A stretch of DNA of 64,000 nucleotides from Bacteroidota bacterium. Its GTDB lineage: Bacteria > Bacteroidota > Bacteroidia > Palsa-965. Location of the stretch: NCBI GenBank assembly GCA_016194975.1, contig JACQAM010000016.1, forward strand, positions 1-64,000, written 5' to 3'. A program made the position numbers and the translations under genes. This document shows, in pieces, positions 28,272 to 36,652 of the stretch. A model generated the notes under the pieces. It did not search any database and was not told where the DNA came from. It saw nothing but the letters and a program-made list of their open reading frames with translations. Within the stretch, counting starts at the first letter, position 1. Each line of letters starts with the position of its first letter.

Positions 28272-29072
28272 ATGAAAAATAGAATATTACTCTTATCGAT
28301 CATAGCACTCTTTATTACCCTGAAGAGTTATTCCCAATCTATGATCCTCCTCGAAGGCACTTACCAGGGAAAAAATCTTTATGTGCAGAATCCATTCAAT
28401 AGTAATGGCGTCGGTTTCTGTGTATATGAAGTAAGGGTGAATGATGTAGTGACCACTGATGAGATCGGGTCCTCTGCATTTGAAGTTGATCTTCGTAATT
28501 ATAATCTCAAGATCGGTGATCCTGTAACGATCAAGATTTTTCACAAAGACGATTGCAAACCCAAAGTTCTCAATCCCGAAGTTCTTAAACCTAAATCCAC
28601 TTTTGTTACTACAAGTATTACCATTGATTGCACAGAAGAAATGCTCAAGTGGACCACCACCGGGGAGCAGGGAAAACTTACTTACGTTATCGAACAGTTC
28701 CGCTGGAATAAATGGGTGAAAGTAGGCGAGGTTGATGGAACAGGAACGGCAGGCCCGAACAATTATACATTTAAAGTAGTGACCCATTCAGGGGAAAATC
28801 AATTCCGCGTAAAGCAAGTTGACTATTCCGGCCAGGCACGCACTTCACCTGTTGCAAAATGTACTTCTACCAAAGCACCGATCAAATTCTATCCTGTAAA
28901 AGCGAAAGACAAGATCACTTTCGAAGGCGGAGAAACACTCTGGGAAATTTATGATCAGTATGGTACTATCGTCAAAAAAGGATTCGGAAGCTCTATTGAC
29001 GTTTCCGGTCTTGCAAAAGGAGGATACTTTCTCAATTACGATAACACCACTGCAGAATTTTTCAAACAGTAA
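28272..29072 (+). CDS. Secreted protein with degenerate T9SS-like C-terminal domain
   Basis: 266 residues from ATG 28272 (the frame opens at 28254, but MKNRILLLSIIALFITLKSYSQ is the evident signal peptide). The first part is a beta domain (residues 25-110); the middle (TCTEEMLKWTTTGEQGKLTYVIEQ onward) looks like a fibronectin-III-type fold. The final 65 residues (IKFYPV..LWEIYDQYGTIVKKG..GGYFLNYDN) have the shape of a T9SS sorting domain but lack the canonical NP motif and are short. Stand-alone gene with a strong terminator. Confidence 0.7.
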   Translation: MKNRILLLSIIALFITLKSYSQSMILLEGTYQGKNLYVQNPFNSNGVGFCVYEVRVNDVVTTDEIGSSAFEVDLRNYNLKIGDPVTIKIFHKDDCKPKVLNPEVLKPKSTFVTTSITIDCTEEMLKWTTTGEQGKLTYVIEQFRWNKWVKVGEVDGTGTAGPNNYTFKVVTHSGENQFRVKQVDYSGQARTSPVAKCTSTKAPIKFYPVKAKDKITFEGGETLWEIYDQYGTIVKKGFGSSIDVSGLAKGGYFLNYDNTTAEFFKQ

Positions 29073-29090
29073 AAAATATTGAACCATTGA

Positions 29091-29120
29091 AGATCCCGCC
29101 AAGCGCGGGATTCTTTTTTT
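29091..29120 (+). terminator. Terminator after secreted-protein gene
   Basis: Stem ATCCCGC/GCGGGAT (29093-29099 with 29105-29111), followed by a T-run from 29112. It ends 12 bp before the next gene. Confidence 0.8.
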
Positions 29121-29131
29121 AAAAACTTTTC

Positions 29132-29533
29132 ATGAAGAAGATCGAACACATCGGGATAGCTGTAAAGAAAATAAAAGAGTCGGATCAGTTATTTTCTAAA
29201 ATATTTTCTTCTGCTCCATATAAAAAAGAAATGGTGGAGAGTGAAGGCGTTACCACATCATTCTTCATGATGGGAGAAAACAAGATCGAATTACTGGAAG
29301 CATTGAATGCGGAAAGCCCCATTGCAAAATTCATTGAGAAAAAAGGAGAAGGCATTCATCACATTGCATTTGAAGTGGACGACATACGGACCGAGATGAA
29401 ACGACTGAAAGCGGAAGGATTCCATTTGCTGAGTGAAGAACCGAAAAAAGGCGCCGACAATAAACTGGTTTGTTTCATTCACCCGAAAAGCTGCGGAGGA
29501 GTTCTCATCGAATTGTGCCAGGAGATCAGTTGA
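29132..29533 (+). CDS. mce: Methylmalonyl-CoA epimerase
   Basis: 133 residues, normal length. A glyoxalase/VOC fold that interconverts (S)- and (R)-methylmalonyl-CoA in propionate and odd-chain metabolism. Metal-binding residues are visible: HIGIAV (His near the N-terminus), GEGIHHIAFEVDD (second His) and GVLIELCQ (Glu). No mutase gene is adjacent. Its last 8 bp overlap the end of the convergent HAD gene. Confidence 0.92.
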   Translation: MKKIEHIGIAVKKIKESDQLFSKIFSSAPYKKEMVESEGVTTSFFMMGENKIELLEALNAESPIAKFIEKKGEGIHHIAFEVDDIRTEMKRLKAEGFHLLSEEPKKGADNKLVCFIHPKSCGGVLIELCQEIS

Positions 29534-30155
29534 AATTTTCTTTTTTCCACCAACTGATAAGATCTTCCCCATCTTTTACCCTTAGAAATTTTGTGTGAAT
29601 CCCGCATTGTGCCGCACCGGTTACATGTTGTTGTGCGTCATCAATGAAAAGCGTTTCCTCCGCCACGAGTTTATTTGCTTCTAGTACAAATTCAAAAATT
29701 TCACGGTCAGGTTTGCGCATGTGGATCTCGCAGGAATAATACCAGCGTTCGAAAAAATTTGTGGGATCGAATGAGAGAAAAGTTTCGTGAACAGGATCAG
29801 AAAAAAAACGGGTATGAATTACGTTCGTATTGCTCAGCAGAAAAATCCGGAATTGTTTCCCCGCTTCCTTTAAAAGATCAAGCCGCGCGCGGGGAATTCC
29901 GATGAGCATTGCATTCCACGCATGATCGATCTGCTCATCACTTACCCCGCTGCGCAAAAATTTCCGGAGTTCATTCCTGAATTCTTCTTCCGTGATACTT
30001 CCTTTATCAAACTCATCAAAAATTCCGGATTGCTTTGCAAAAGTATAATGCTTCTCAAAATCTTTTGCGCCGAGTTCCGCAAATGCCCTGCTGGTGGCCG
30101 CGGCATCAAGATCGATTATTACTCCACCCAGATCGAAAATGATATTTTTTATCAC
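29526..30155 (-). CDS. HAD-family hydrolase (HAD-IA, GGV type)
   Basis: 209 residues. Motif I IIFDLGGVIIDLD gives the nucleophile Asp8; motif II lies in LLSNTN; motif III Lys is in HMRKPDREIFEFVL; motif IV is TLFIDDAQQH. This is the HAD-IA variant in which the second Asp of motif I is Gly. It should be a small-molecule phosphatase or dehalogenase-fold phosphatase of unknown substrate. Confidence 0.88.
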   Translation of the reverse strand: MIKNIIFDLGGVIIDLDAAATSRAFAELGAKDFEKHYTFAKQSGIFDEFDKGSITEEEFRNELRKFLRSGVSDEQIDHAWNAMLIGIPRARLDLLKEAGKQFRIFLLSNTNVIHTRFFSDPVHETFLSFDPTNFFERWYYSCEIHMRKPDREIFEFVLEANKLVAEETLFIDDAQQHVTGAAQCGIHTKFLRVKDGEDLISWWKKENFN

Positions 30156-30210
30156 GACACGAAAATAATTGAAATCTGCCCGCGACTGAAAAACGTATAT
30201 TTACTCACCT

Positions 30211-31194
30211 ATGAGAAAGTACCCGGTATTCACCGCTGGCGGACTGATCATCGCACTCGCCGCCGCAACGATTCTTTTTTTTACAAAATTTCATCTTGCT
30301 GCTGCTATCATTGCTGCAGTAGGATACTTTGTAGCGATGAAAGACTTCTCGAAGTTCACCGGAAGATTTCAGTTTTTCACGCAGTTGTATGCGGGCGCTA
30401 TCGCAGGAGTTGCTTTCGATTTTCCGATCGATCATTTTCCTTTCCTGCTTTTCACCATGATGTTTGCCACATTCGCCACATTCGGCCGCATCATGTTCTT
30501 CCGGTTCTTCGCATACACCGGTAAAACGTGGTTTGAACTTGTGCTGATGTTTCTCGCCGTAGGATGTCATCTCGCCGGAAATATTCTCGGGCACAGTGAT
30601 ATTTCCGGTTGGCTGCTGCCCGCGCCTGCTATTATTTTCGGCGGCATCATTACCTGGGGAATTGTGAAAGATAAAAGACAACTTCTCGCTTCCACGATGA
30701 AGGGATACAAAATTGCGATCGGATCACCAGCGCCGGTTTTTTCTCTTGAGGATCAGAACGGAGAAATGGTGAGTCTTTCTGATTTTGCAAATGAAAAAAA
30801 TCTGCTCATCATATTTGTCCGCGGCGATTGGTGTCCCGGTTGTCACATGATGTTGCGCACGTACCAGAAAGAAAGCGAACGCTTCAAAGGAAAAAATATT
30901 TTCGTGCTCTCGATCGGGCCCGATCCGGTGGGTGTGAATCGTGAAATGGTGGAACGGCTCGGCCTCGATTTCAAAGTGCTCGCCGACGAAGGACAGAAGA
31001 CGGCGATGAAATACGGCGTGCAGTTGCAGGAATACGATAATGCATTCGCAGAAAAATACAACGAAGGAATTCCTTTGCCCGCATCTTTTCTTGTCGATAA
31101 AAAAGGGATCGTTCAGTATGTTTCGCGGCCCGATAAAGTAGGTGAGTTCCTTAATCCGTCACTCATCTTTCCTATTGTGGATAAAATGAATTAA
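30211..31194 (+). CDS. Membrane protein with C-terminal peroxiredoxin-like (AhpC/TSA) domain, copy 1
   Basis: 327 residues. The first 150 form about five transmembrane helices; residues 165-327 are an AhpC-TSA/redoxin domain starting GSPAPVFSLEDQNGEMVSL and carrying the active site RGDWCPGCHMMLRTY (a CxxC pair). The domain could reduce peroxides or disulfides, with the membrane part possibly passing electrons. It is a tandem paralogue of the next gene (10 bp gap) and precedes the PAS-SpoIIE gene, suggesting one transcript. A TATATTTA -7-like element is at 30196. The membrane-redoxin fusion is unusual. Confidence 0.75.
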   Translation: MRKYPVFTAGGLIIALAAATILFFTKFHLAAAIIAAVGYFVAMKDFSKFTGRFQFFTQLYAGAIAGVAFDFPIDHFPFLLFTMMFATFATFGRIMFFRFFAYTGKTWFELVLMFLAVGCHLAGNILGHSDISGWLLPAPAIIFGGIITWGIVKDKRQLLASTMKGYKIAIGSPAPVFSLEDQNGEMVSLSDFANEKNLLIIFVRGDWCPGCHMMLRTYQKESERFKGKNIFVLSIGPDPVGVNREMVERLGLDFKVLADEGQKTAMKYGVQLQEYDNAFAEKYNEGIPLPASFLVDKKGIVQYVSRPDKVGEFLNPSLIFPIVDKMN

Positions 31195-31203
31195 GTTTCG
31201 GAA

Positions 31204-32184
31204 ATGTATAATCTTCTCACAGCAATTTCTTTTTTGCTGGCGGCACTTTCACCGGCGCTTTTCCATTCGGGGTGGAATGTTCCGCTCTGGATCATTCCCA
31301 TTCCTGCGTTCATCGGCTGGATAGTTGGACTTATGCTCGTGAAAAAAATTACATTGCCCGTGCATTCGGCAGCAAATATTTCTGCGTTACTCTCTTACGG
31401 TTATTCCATCGATTGTGTTTGTAAAACTTTTCCGTTCATTCTCACGGCTCTCCTGCTCATTGGTTGTACTTATTTCATTCGGGGACTATTCATAACATCT
31501 CTTGGCTATGTAAAGGCAAAATGGCTGGAGCCCGTTTTACTTTTCTCCGGGTTGAGTTTGTACATTTTTACCAATATTCATTTTGGTGCAGGGCAATGGA
31601 TGGGATGGGTCTTTCCGCTCCCCATTATTTTCTTCAGTCTTGTCGGTGCTGTTGCTGGAATAAAAGAAAGTAAAGCTTTTGCAGATGGCGCAAAAAGAGA
31701 ACTGGGTGTGAAGATCGGATCTCCCGCCCCTGATTTCAGTTTGAACGACGAGAATGGAAATGAAGTAAAACTTTCTGAATTCAGGGATCTTCATCCGGCG
31801 CTCCTGCTTTTTGTTCGCGGCGACTGGTGCCCTACGTGTCACATCATGTTGCGTACGTATGAAAAGAACAGCGACCAGTTCAGGAAAAGAAATGTGATGA
31901 TACTCGCCATCGGTCCCGATCCGAAAGGAACCAATAAAGAAATGGTGGAGAAATTAAGTTTGTCGTACCGCATTCTTTCCGATGACAAACAGGAGGCGCT
32001 GAAATTATTCGGCATACAATATCTTGAACCGATCATGGGACAGCAATATGAAGTGGGTTCCCCATTGCCCGCATCGATTCTTCTCGACAAGAAAGGAATT
32101 GTACAATTCATTTGTCGTTCCGATCGCGCCGGAGAATTTCTGAACCCGATGCAGATCTTTTCCGTACTTGAAAATTTAAACTGA
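31204..32184 (+). CDS. Membrane protein with C-terminal peroxiredoxin-like domain, copy 2
   Basis: 326 residues with the same layout as the preceding gene: about five helices, then a redoxin domain (GSPAPDFSLNDENGNEVKL) with active site RGDWCPTCHIMLRTY. The C-terminal halves are highly alike, including SIGPDP/AIGPDP and the shared end (REFLNP-like GEFLNP), while the membrane halves have diverged. Its stop codon overlaps the start of the PAS-SpoIIE phosphatase by one base (TGATG), so the two are translationally coupled. Confidence 0.75.
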   Translation: MYNLLTAISFLLAALSPALFHSGWNVPLWIIPIPAFIGWIVGLMLVKKITLPVHSAANISALLSYGYSIDCVCKTFPFILTALLLIGCTYFIRGLFITSLGYVKAKWLEPVLLFSGLSLYIFTNIHFGAGQWMGWVFPLPIIFFSLVGAVAGIKESKAFADGAKRELGVKIGSPAPDFSLNDENGNEVKLSEFRDLHPALLLFVRGDWCPTCHIMLRTYEKNSDQFRKRNVMILAIGPDPKGTNKEMVEKLSLSYRILSDDKQEALKLFGIQYLEPIMGQQYEVGSPLPASILLDKKGIVQFICRSDRAGEFLNPMQIFSVLENLN

Positions 32185-33509
32185 TGCTTACAGGACTCAT
32201 AATCGCCGCAGTGATCGCACTTGGAGCAGGAATATTTGCTTCAGTGAATTTTCTTTCGATGAAGAAAATGAAATCACAGTACGACGGCTTTCACAAAAAG
32301 ATCAGCAATTACCAGAGCATCATCGACCAGGCAAACGATGCAATGATTGTTATTGATATTGTTGACGGAAGAATTCACCAATCCAATCCGAGTGCATCGG
32401 TATTGCTCGGCTATTCGCAGAAAGAACTCGAAAAAAAATCATTGTTCGATCTTCATCCCAAAGAGTATCTCGAAAAAAGTTCAACTATTGTTGCTGATGT
32501 CTGGGAAAAAGGCGGACTCATTTACAAGGATATTCCATTCATCACCAGGAGTGGCGATATTCTCCCGGTGGAATGCAGCGCTAAAGTTGCGCCATTCGCG
32601 GGCAGGCCTGCAATCGTCATTTACGCGCGCGACATACGCGAACGTCTTCGTCTCGAATCGGAAGTGCAGAATCAGAGAGAGATCATTGAACAGAAAAACA
32701 AAGACATTACCGACAGTATCAACTACGCGAAAAGAATTCAGACTGCGATTCTTCCTACGGAAGAGGAAATGCAGACCGTAGCGCCGGATCATTTTGTTTT
32801 TTATCGCCCGAAAGATATTGTGAGCGGCGATCTTTATTGGGCAAGTGCGGTGACCACTACTCCTTCAGAGGGAAATGGAAAACGTTTGTCCATCATTGCA
32901 GCGCTCGATTGCACCGGCCACGGAGTTCCCGGCGCTTTCATGAGTATAGTCGGGCACACGATACTCGAACAAACCATTACTGAGCCGGGCGTAAATAATC
33001 CGGCTGCTGCGCTCGATTATCTCAACCAAGGTGTGATTAAAACACTGAAGCAAAAAGCGACGGATGATTTTTCTATCAAAGACGGAATGGACATTGCTTT
33101 GTGTGCGATCGATTTTACGGAAATGAAAATGCAATTCGCCGGTGCGAATAACCCGGTGTACATTATTCAGAATGGGAACCTGCTGCAGGTTGCCGGCGAT
33201 AAACAACCAATAGGCGCGTATCTGAAAAATCCACGACCGTTCACCAACCACGATGTGAATCTTTCCAAAGGCGATTGCGTTTATATTTTCACCGATGGAA
33301 TTCCTGATCAGTTTGGAGGACCGAAAGGGAAAAAATTCAAATACCGGCAACTCCAGGAATTGCTACTGAGAATTCACCGCTTGCCAATGAAAGAACAACG
33401 CGAAGCGCTCGTTCGCGAGGTAGATCAGTGGATGAATTATAAAATGACCACTGGTGGAACGTATGAGCAGACCGATGATATGCTCATCATTGGTATCCGT
33501 GTTTCATGA
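32184..33509 (+). CDS. PAS-domain SpoIIE/PP2C-type serine phosphatase
   Basis: 441 residues. One N-terminal helix (residues 1-20) anchors it; a PAS domain follows (about 45-165: IIDQANDAMIVIDIVDG..GYSQKELEKKS). A short coiled linker with DSINYAKRIQTAIL leads into the SpoIIE phosphatase domain (about 210-441): IVSGDLYWA, DCTGHGVPGAFMS, IFTDGIPDQFGG and QTDDMLIIGI carry the metal-binding acids. It should dephosphorylate an anti-sigma-antagonist-type (STAS) partner; none is encoded nearby. Coupling to the two redoxin genes suggests redox input through PAS or the membrane. Confidence 0.9.
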   Translation: MLTGLIIAAVIALGAGIFASVNFLSMKKMKSQYDGFHKKISNYQSIIDQANDAMIVIDIVDGRIHQSNPSASVLLGYSQKELEKKSLFDLHPKEYLEKSSTIVADVWEKGGLIYKDIPFITRSGDILPVECSAKVAPFAGRPAIVIYARDIRERLRLESEVQNQREIIEQKNKDITDSINYAKRIQTAILPTEEEMQTVAPDHFVFYRPKDIVSGDLYWASAVTTTPSEGNGKRLSIIAALDCTGHGVPGAFMSIVGHTILEQTITEPGVNNPAAALDYLNQGVIKTLKQKATDDFSIKDGMDIALCAIDFTEMKMQFAGANNPVYIIQNGNLLQVAGDKQPIGAYLKNPRPFTNHDVNLSKGDCVYIFTDGIPDQFGGPKGKKFKYRQLQELLLRIHRLPMKEQREALVREVDQWMNYKMTTGGTYEQTDDMLIIGIRVS

Positions 33510-33579
33510 ATGATTTTCTGTATTACGGACATCGCATCTGAAAACGAAATTGTAATTTGCGTTCCCGATTTTTACGCCA

Positions 33580-35757
33580 ATGAAAATTTCTCCGGCAATA
33601 TTATTCTTCCTGTTTTTTTTCCTGTTCTCTTGTTCCGGAAATGACGGGAATAAAAACAAAACCGATTCTTCTTCAGCGAATAAGCAGGCGATGAAATATC
33701 CTCTCACAAAAAATATTGATTCGCTGAAATATTATCTTCCATTGACCGGCCGCGATACCGATCGCGTGAATGTGATGAATGGATTGGCCTGGCAATATTG
33801 CAGGAGGGATCCGGATACGGCGATTACTATTGAAAGAAATTCACTTTCACTTGCCACGCAACTTGATTTCAAAACCGGGATTGCCCGTGCAGAACACAAC
33901 ATCGGGTATGCACTCTCGCTCAAGGGCGATTACGACAGCGCGATCACGTACGTGAATGAAGCGCAGCAATTATTCATCAGCACAGGTTTCATTAACGGGC
34001 AACTTTCTGCAAACAATACGCTCGGTGGAATTTATGATCAGCGCGGAGAATATGACAAAGCGATTGATTGTTATTTCAAAGCAGAAGAGATCGCAGAAAA
34101 AATGAACAACCTGAATGGCCAGATGGCCTGCCTGAGTAACATAGGCCTCATCTATACTTCGAAGGGAAATTATAATCAGGCACTCGGTTATTTCCGAAAA
34201 TGTCTTTTATTGACAAAAGGAAAAAATAAAAGCATTGCCACCACGTGTCTTGTTAATCTCGGTGACGTGTTCGGACGAATGGGTATTTACGATTCGGCTT
34301 TGTTTTACAACAATGAAGCGCTTGCGAATAAAACAGCAGCGGGCGACAAGAACGGAATGTCCACGTGTTACCTGAATAATGCGCAGGTGTATGTGATGCT
34401 CAATGATCTTGCAAAAGCGCAGGAGAATAATGCCAAAGCGTACGAATTGGAAACGGAGACCGGCGATCAGCGCGGAAGTGCGATTACACTCATCAGCATG
34501 GCCCAGGTGGAAAAGAAAAAAGGAAATAGCGCTGCCGCCTTGAATGATCTGCAGAGATCGGAACAGATCGCGCACAACATCGGATCGCAGGATGTGTTGT
34601 TGAGTGTGTACGATGAACTCTCGCATGTGTATGCAGCGAAAGGCGATTACAGGAATGCGTACGAGTCACATTTGGTTTTCTCGCAGATCAATGATTCTGT
34701 TCTTGGCGAAAAAAGCGACAAGAATATTTCGGAATTGCAGACGAAATTCGAGACGGTGAAAAAAGATAAAGCGATCGCAGAACTCACAAAAGACAAAACC
34801 ATCAGCGATGCATTAATCGAGAAAAAAAATAATGAAGCGAAAAGAAGATTCCAGTTGTTAATGTTTGCGCTCGCGGTGCTGGTGTTCGTGATCGGATTCG
34901 CGATTTTTATTTTCTTCAGCCTGCGAAGAAATCAGCGGCTCAACAGGATTCTCGGGCAGAAAAATGCATTGATCGAGGAAAAAAATAAATCCATCACCGA
35001 CAGCATAAATTATGCGAGGAGAATCCAGCGCGCCATGCTCACTTCAGAATCCTACCTCCAAAAATTTCTTCCGGAGTTTTTTATTTTCAACCGGCCTAAA
35101 GATATTGTGAGCGGCGATTTTTATTGGGCGGTTTATTTGAACGGAAAATTATTTTTCATGACGGCCGATTGTACAGGGCATGGGGTTCCCGGCGCTTTCA
35201 TGTCGCTCATCGGCGTTTCATTCCTCAATGAAATTGTCATCGAAAAAAATATAACCGATCCCGGAAAAATTCTTGATCAGTTGCGCGACGAGATCATTCA
35301 TGCACTGAACCCCGAAGAGAACGAAATGCAGGATGACGGCAGCAGCGTAATGGACGGAATGGATTGCGTGCTCTGTGTGTATGATCTGAAGGAGATGGAA
35401 CTTCATTATGCGGCGGCCAATAATCCTTTGTGGATCGTGCGTAACGGAATGATCAATGTGTATGCTGCCAATAAAATGCCGGTGGGGAAATACGAAGGAG
35501 AAAAAGAAACTTTCGGAACCGGTAAGGTGAAACTGGTGAAAGGCGATACTGTTTTTACATTCACCGATGGATTTGCCGATCAGTTTGGCGGGCCACAGGG
35601 AAAAAAATTCAAATACAAACAACTCGGGAATTTACTTTCTGCGAATGCAAACCTGCCGATGCCCGGCCAGAAAAAAATTCTTGAACACACATTTGAAAAC
35701 TGGAAATCCTACCTCGAACAGGTGGACGATGTTTTAGTGATAGGCGTGAAAGTGTAA
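33580..35757 (+). CDS. TPR lipoprotein-anchored SpoIIE/PP2C phosphatase
   Basis: 725 residues. The N-terminus has a lipoprotein-like signal (FFLFSCSG) and then about eight TPR repeats (residues 45-380; for example ALSLKGDYDSAITYVNEAQ), outside the membrane. A coiled coil precedes one transmembrane helix (LMFALAVLVFVIGFAIFIFF, about 425-445), then linker DSINYARRIQRAML and a cytoplasmic SpoIIE domain with IVSGDFYWA, DCTGHGVPGAFMS and FTDGFADQFGGP. This is the layout of Bacteroidota TPR histidine kinases, with a phosphatase in place of the kinase. The TPR part may bind an extracytoplasmic partner. Confidence 0.9.
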   Translation: MKISPAILFFLFFFLFSCSGNDGNKNKTDSSSANKQAMKYPLTKNIDSLKYYLPLTGRDTDRVNVMNGLAWQYCRRDPDTAITIERNSLSLATQLDFKTGIARAEHNIGYALSLKGDYDSAITYVNEAQQLFISTGFINGQLSANNTLGGIYDQRGEYDKAIDCYFKAEEIAEKMNNLNGQMACLSNIGLIYTSKGNYNQALGYFRKCLLLTKGKNKSIATTCLVNLGDVFGRMGIYDSALFYNNEALANKTAAGDKNGMSTCYLNNAQVYVMLNDLAKAQENNAKAYELETETGDQRGSAITLISMAQVEKKKGNSAAALNDLQRSEQIAHNIGSQDVLLSVYDELSHVYAAKGDYRNAYESHLVFSQINDSVLGEKSDKNISELQTKFETVKKDKAIAELTKDKTISDALIEKKNNEAKRRFQLLMFALAVLVFVIGFAIFIFFSLRRNQRLNRILGQKNALIEEKNKSITDSINYARRIQRAMLTSESYLQKFLPEFFIFNRPKDIVSGDFYWAVYLNGKLFFMTADCTGHGVPGAFMSLIGVSFLNEIVIEKNITDPGKILDQLRDEIIHALNPEENEMQDDGSSVMDGMDCVLCVYDLKEMELHYAAANNPLWIVRNGMINVYAANKMPVGKYEGEKETFGTGKVKLVKGDTVFTFTDGFADQFGGPQGKKFKYKQLGNLLSANANLPMPGQKKILEHTFENWKSYLEQVDDVLVIGVKV

Positions 35758-35772
35758 GTTCGCTAAAAATTT

Positions 35773-35868
35773 TTACGAATCGATCGATCTTGCTTTCCCT
35801 TTCTTCAGTGTGAACACCGGATCTTCGGCCACACACCAACTCTTCCGGGGAAAGGGAGAAATCCGAAA
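35773..35868 (-). pseudogene. Remnant coding tail resembling a phosphoesterase C-terminus
   Basis: On the minus strand, in frame directly after the MNT stop, 31 codons stay open and end VFTLKKGKARSIDS. The DNA at about 35795-35832 resembles the 3' end of the metallophosphoesterase gene (about 36655-36698, protein end VFTLRKG). There is no start codon. It looks like the leftover end of a second copy, so the toxin-antitoxin pair sits between two similar gene tails. Confidence 0.4.
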
Positions 35869-36183
35869 TTACTTTGAATAAAATATTTTACCTGCGCGAT
35901 CAATATGGCTGATCACATCCGCGTTTGAGATCGTATTATAATTCAGCAAGTCGAATTTGTAGGGAGACATCGTTTCTTCGTTCAATTGGAAACGCAGATG
36001 AGCAACAATATCATCGGTTAAATCTTTTCCTTTCAGCGCGATGTCCACATCACTTCCACTACTGAAATTTCCTTTTGCTCTGCTTCCGAAAATGATCGCC
36101 TGTTCTATTGTATTTTCTTTTTTAAAAATAGCGATCAGAATTTCGAGATCACTTTTTTTCAATCCGAAAGACTCAGGCATCAC
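35869..36183 (-). CDS. MNT-family nucleotidyltransferase (antitoxin)
   Basis: 104 residues. The minimal nucleotidyltransferase motif GSRAKGNFSSGSDVD fits GS-x10-DxD exactly. In type VII toxin-antitoxin systems such MNT proteins AMPylate the HEPN toxin and so inactivate it. It overlaps the upstream HEPN gene by 11 bp (HEPN first, then MNT). The second Met (MPESFG) is an equally good start. Confidence 0.9.
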   Translation of the reverse strand: MMPESFGLKKSDLEILIAIFKKENTIEQAIIFGSRAKGNFSSGSDVDIALKGKDLTDDIVAHLRFQLNEETMSPYKFDLLNYNTISNADVISHIDRAGKIFYSK

Positions 36184-36577
36184 GTTTATTTTTTAAATAC
36201 TGATAAACCTGCCGGATAGCAGGATAATATTTAGTGGTGATGATCGCGACTGCATTCTTTGCCACTTCCGCATTATAGGTGTGCGATAACTCGTTTCTTT
36301 TTTCAAGCATTTCGATCCATGTATGTCCATCGGTGATTACCTGTGTCGCGAATCCTTCCTTAATGGCCTGTTTCGGAAAATCTGTTTTTATTCCCTGCTC
36401 ATACAAAAAGTCTTTCACCGTTTTCCATCCCAGTTCGAAAGTGAATTCAAATGATTGTACTAATCCTCCGACTTCGATCGGTGTAAAAGTCTTTTTTGCA
36501 ACCGCTTCTTCGAAAAATAAAAAAGCTTTTTCAAAATTCTGCAATCGTTGCAGCCACCGGGTATCTTTTTGCTCCAT
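36173..36577 (-). CDS. HEPN-domain toxin (HI0074-type)
   Basis: 134 residues from ATG 36577. An all-helical HEPN protein with FEFTFELGWKTVKDFLYEQG, typical of the HI0074 nucleotidyltransferase-partner family. The RNase-type motif RNELSHTY fits RX4HXY, in which the Tyr is AMPylated by the MNT partner in characterised systems; all three residues are intact. A longer frame starts at 36607 but would overlap the -7 element at 36609-36616, so the later ATG is preferred. Confidence 0.88.
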   Translation of the reverse strand: MEQKDTRWLQRLQNFEKAFLFFEEAVAKKTFTPIEVGGLVQSFEFTFELGWKTVKDFLYEQGIKTDFPKQAIKEGFATQVITDGHTWIEMLEKRNELSHTYNAEVAKNAVAIITTKYYPAIRQVYQYLKNKRDA

Positions 36578-36608
36578 CTTGTGAAGGGTGTAATTTCTTT
36601 TAACCATT

Positions 36609-36616
36609 CAAAGATA
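36609..36616 (-). promoter_or_regulatory. -7 element for HEPN/MNT operon
   Basis: Minus-strand TATCTTTG, exact consensus. The transcript should begin near 36603, leaving about 25 nt of leader before ATG 36577. Confidence 0.55.
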
Positions 36617-36652
36617 ATCTTTCAATCGGTGGAATATCCAATGAAAATGTTG

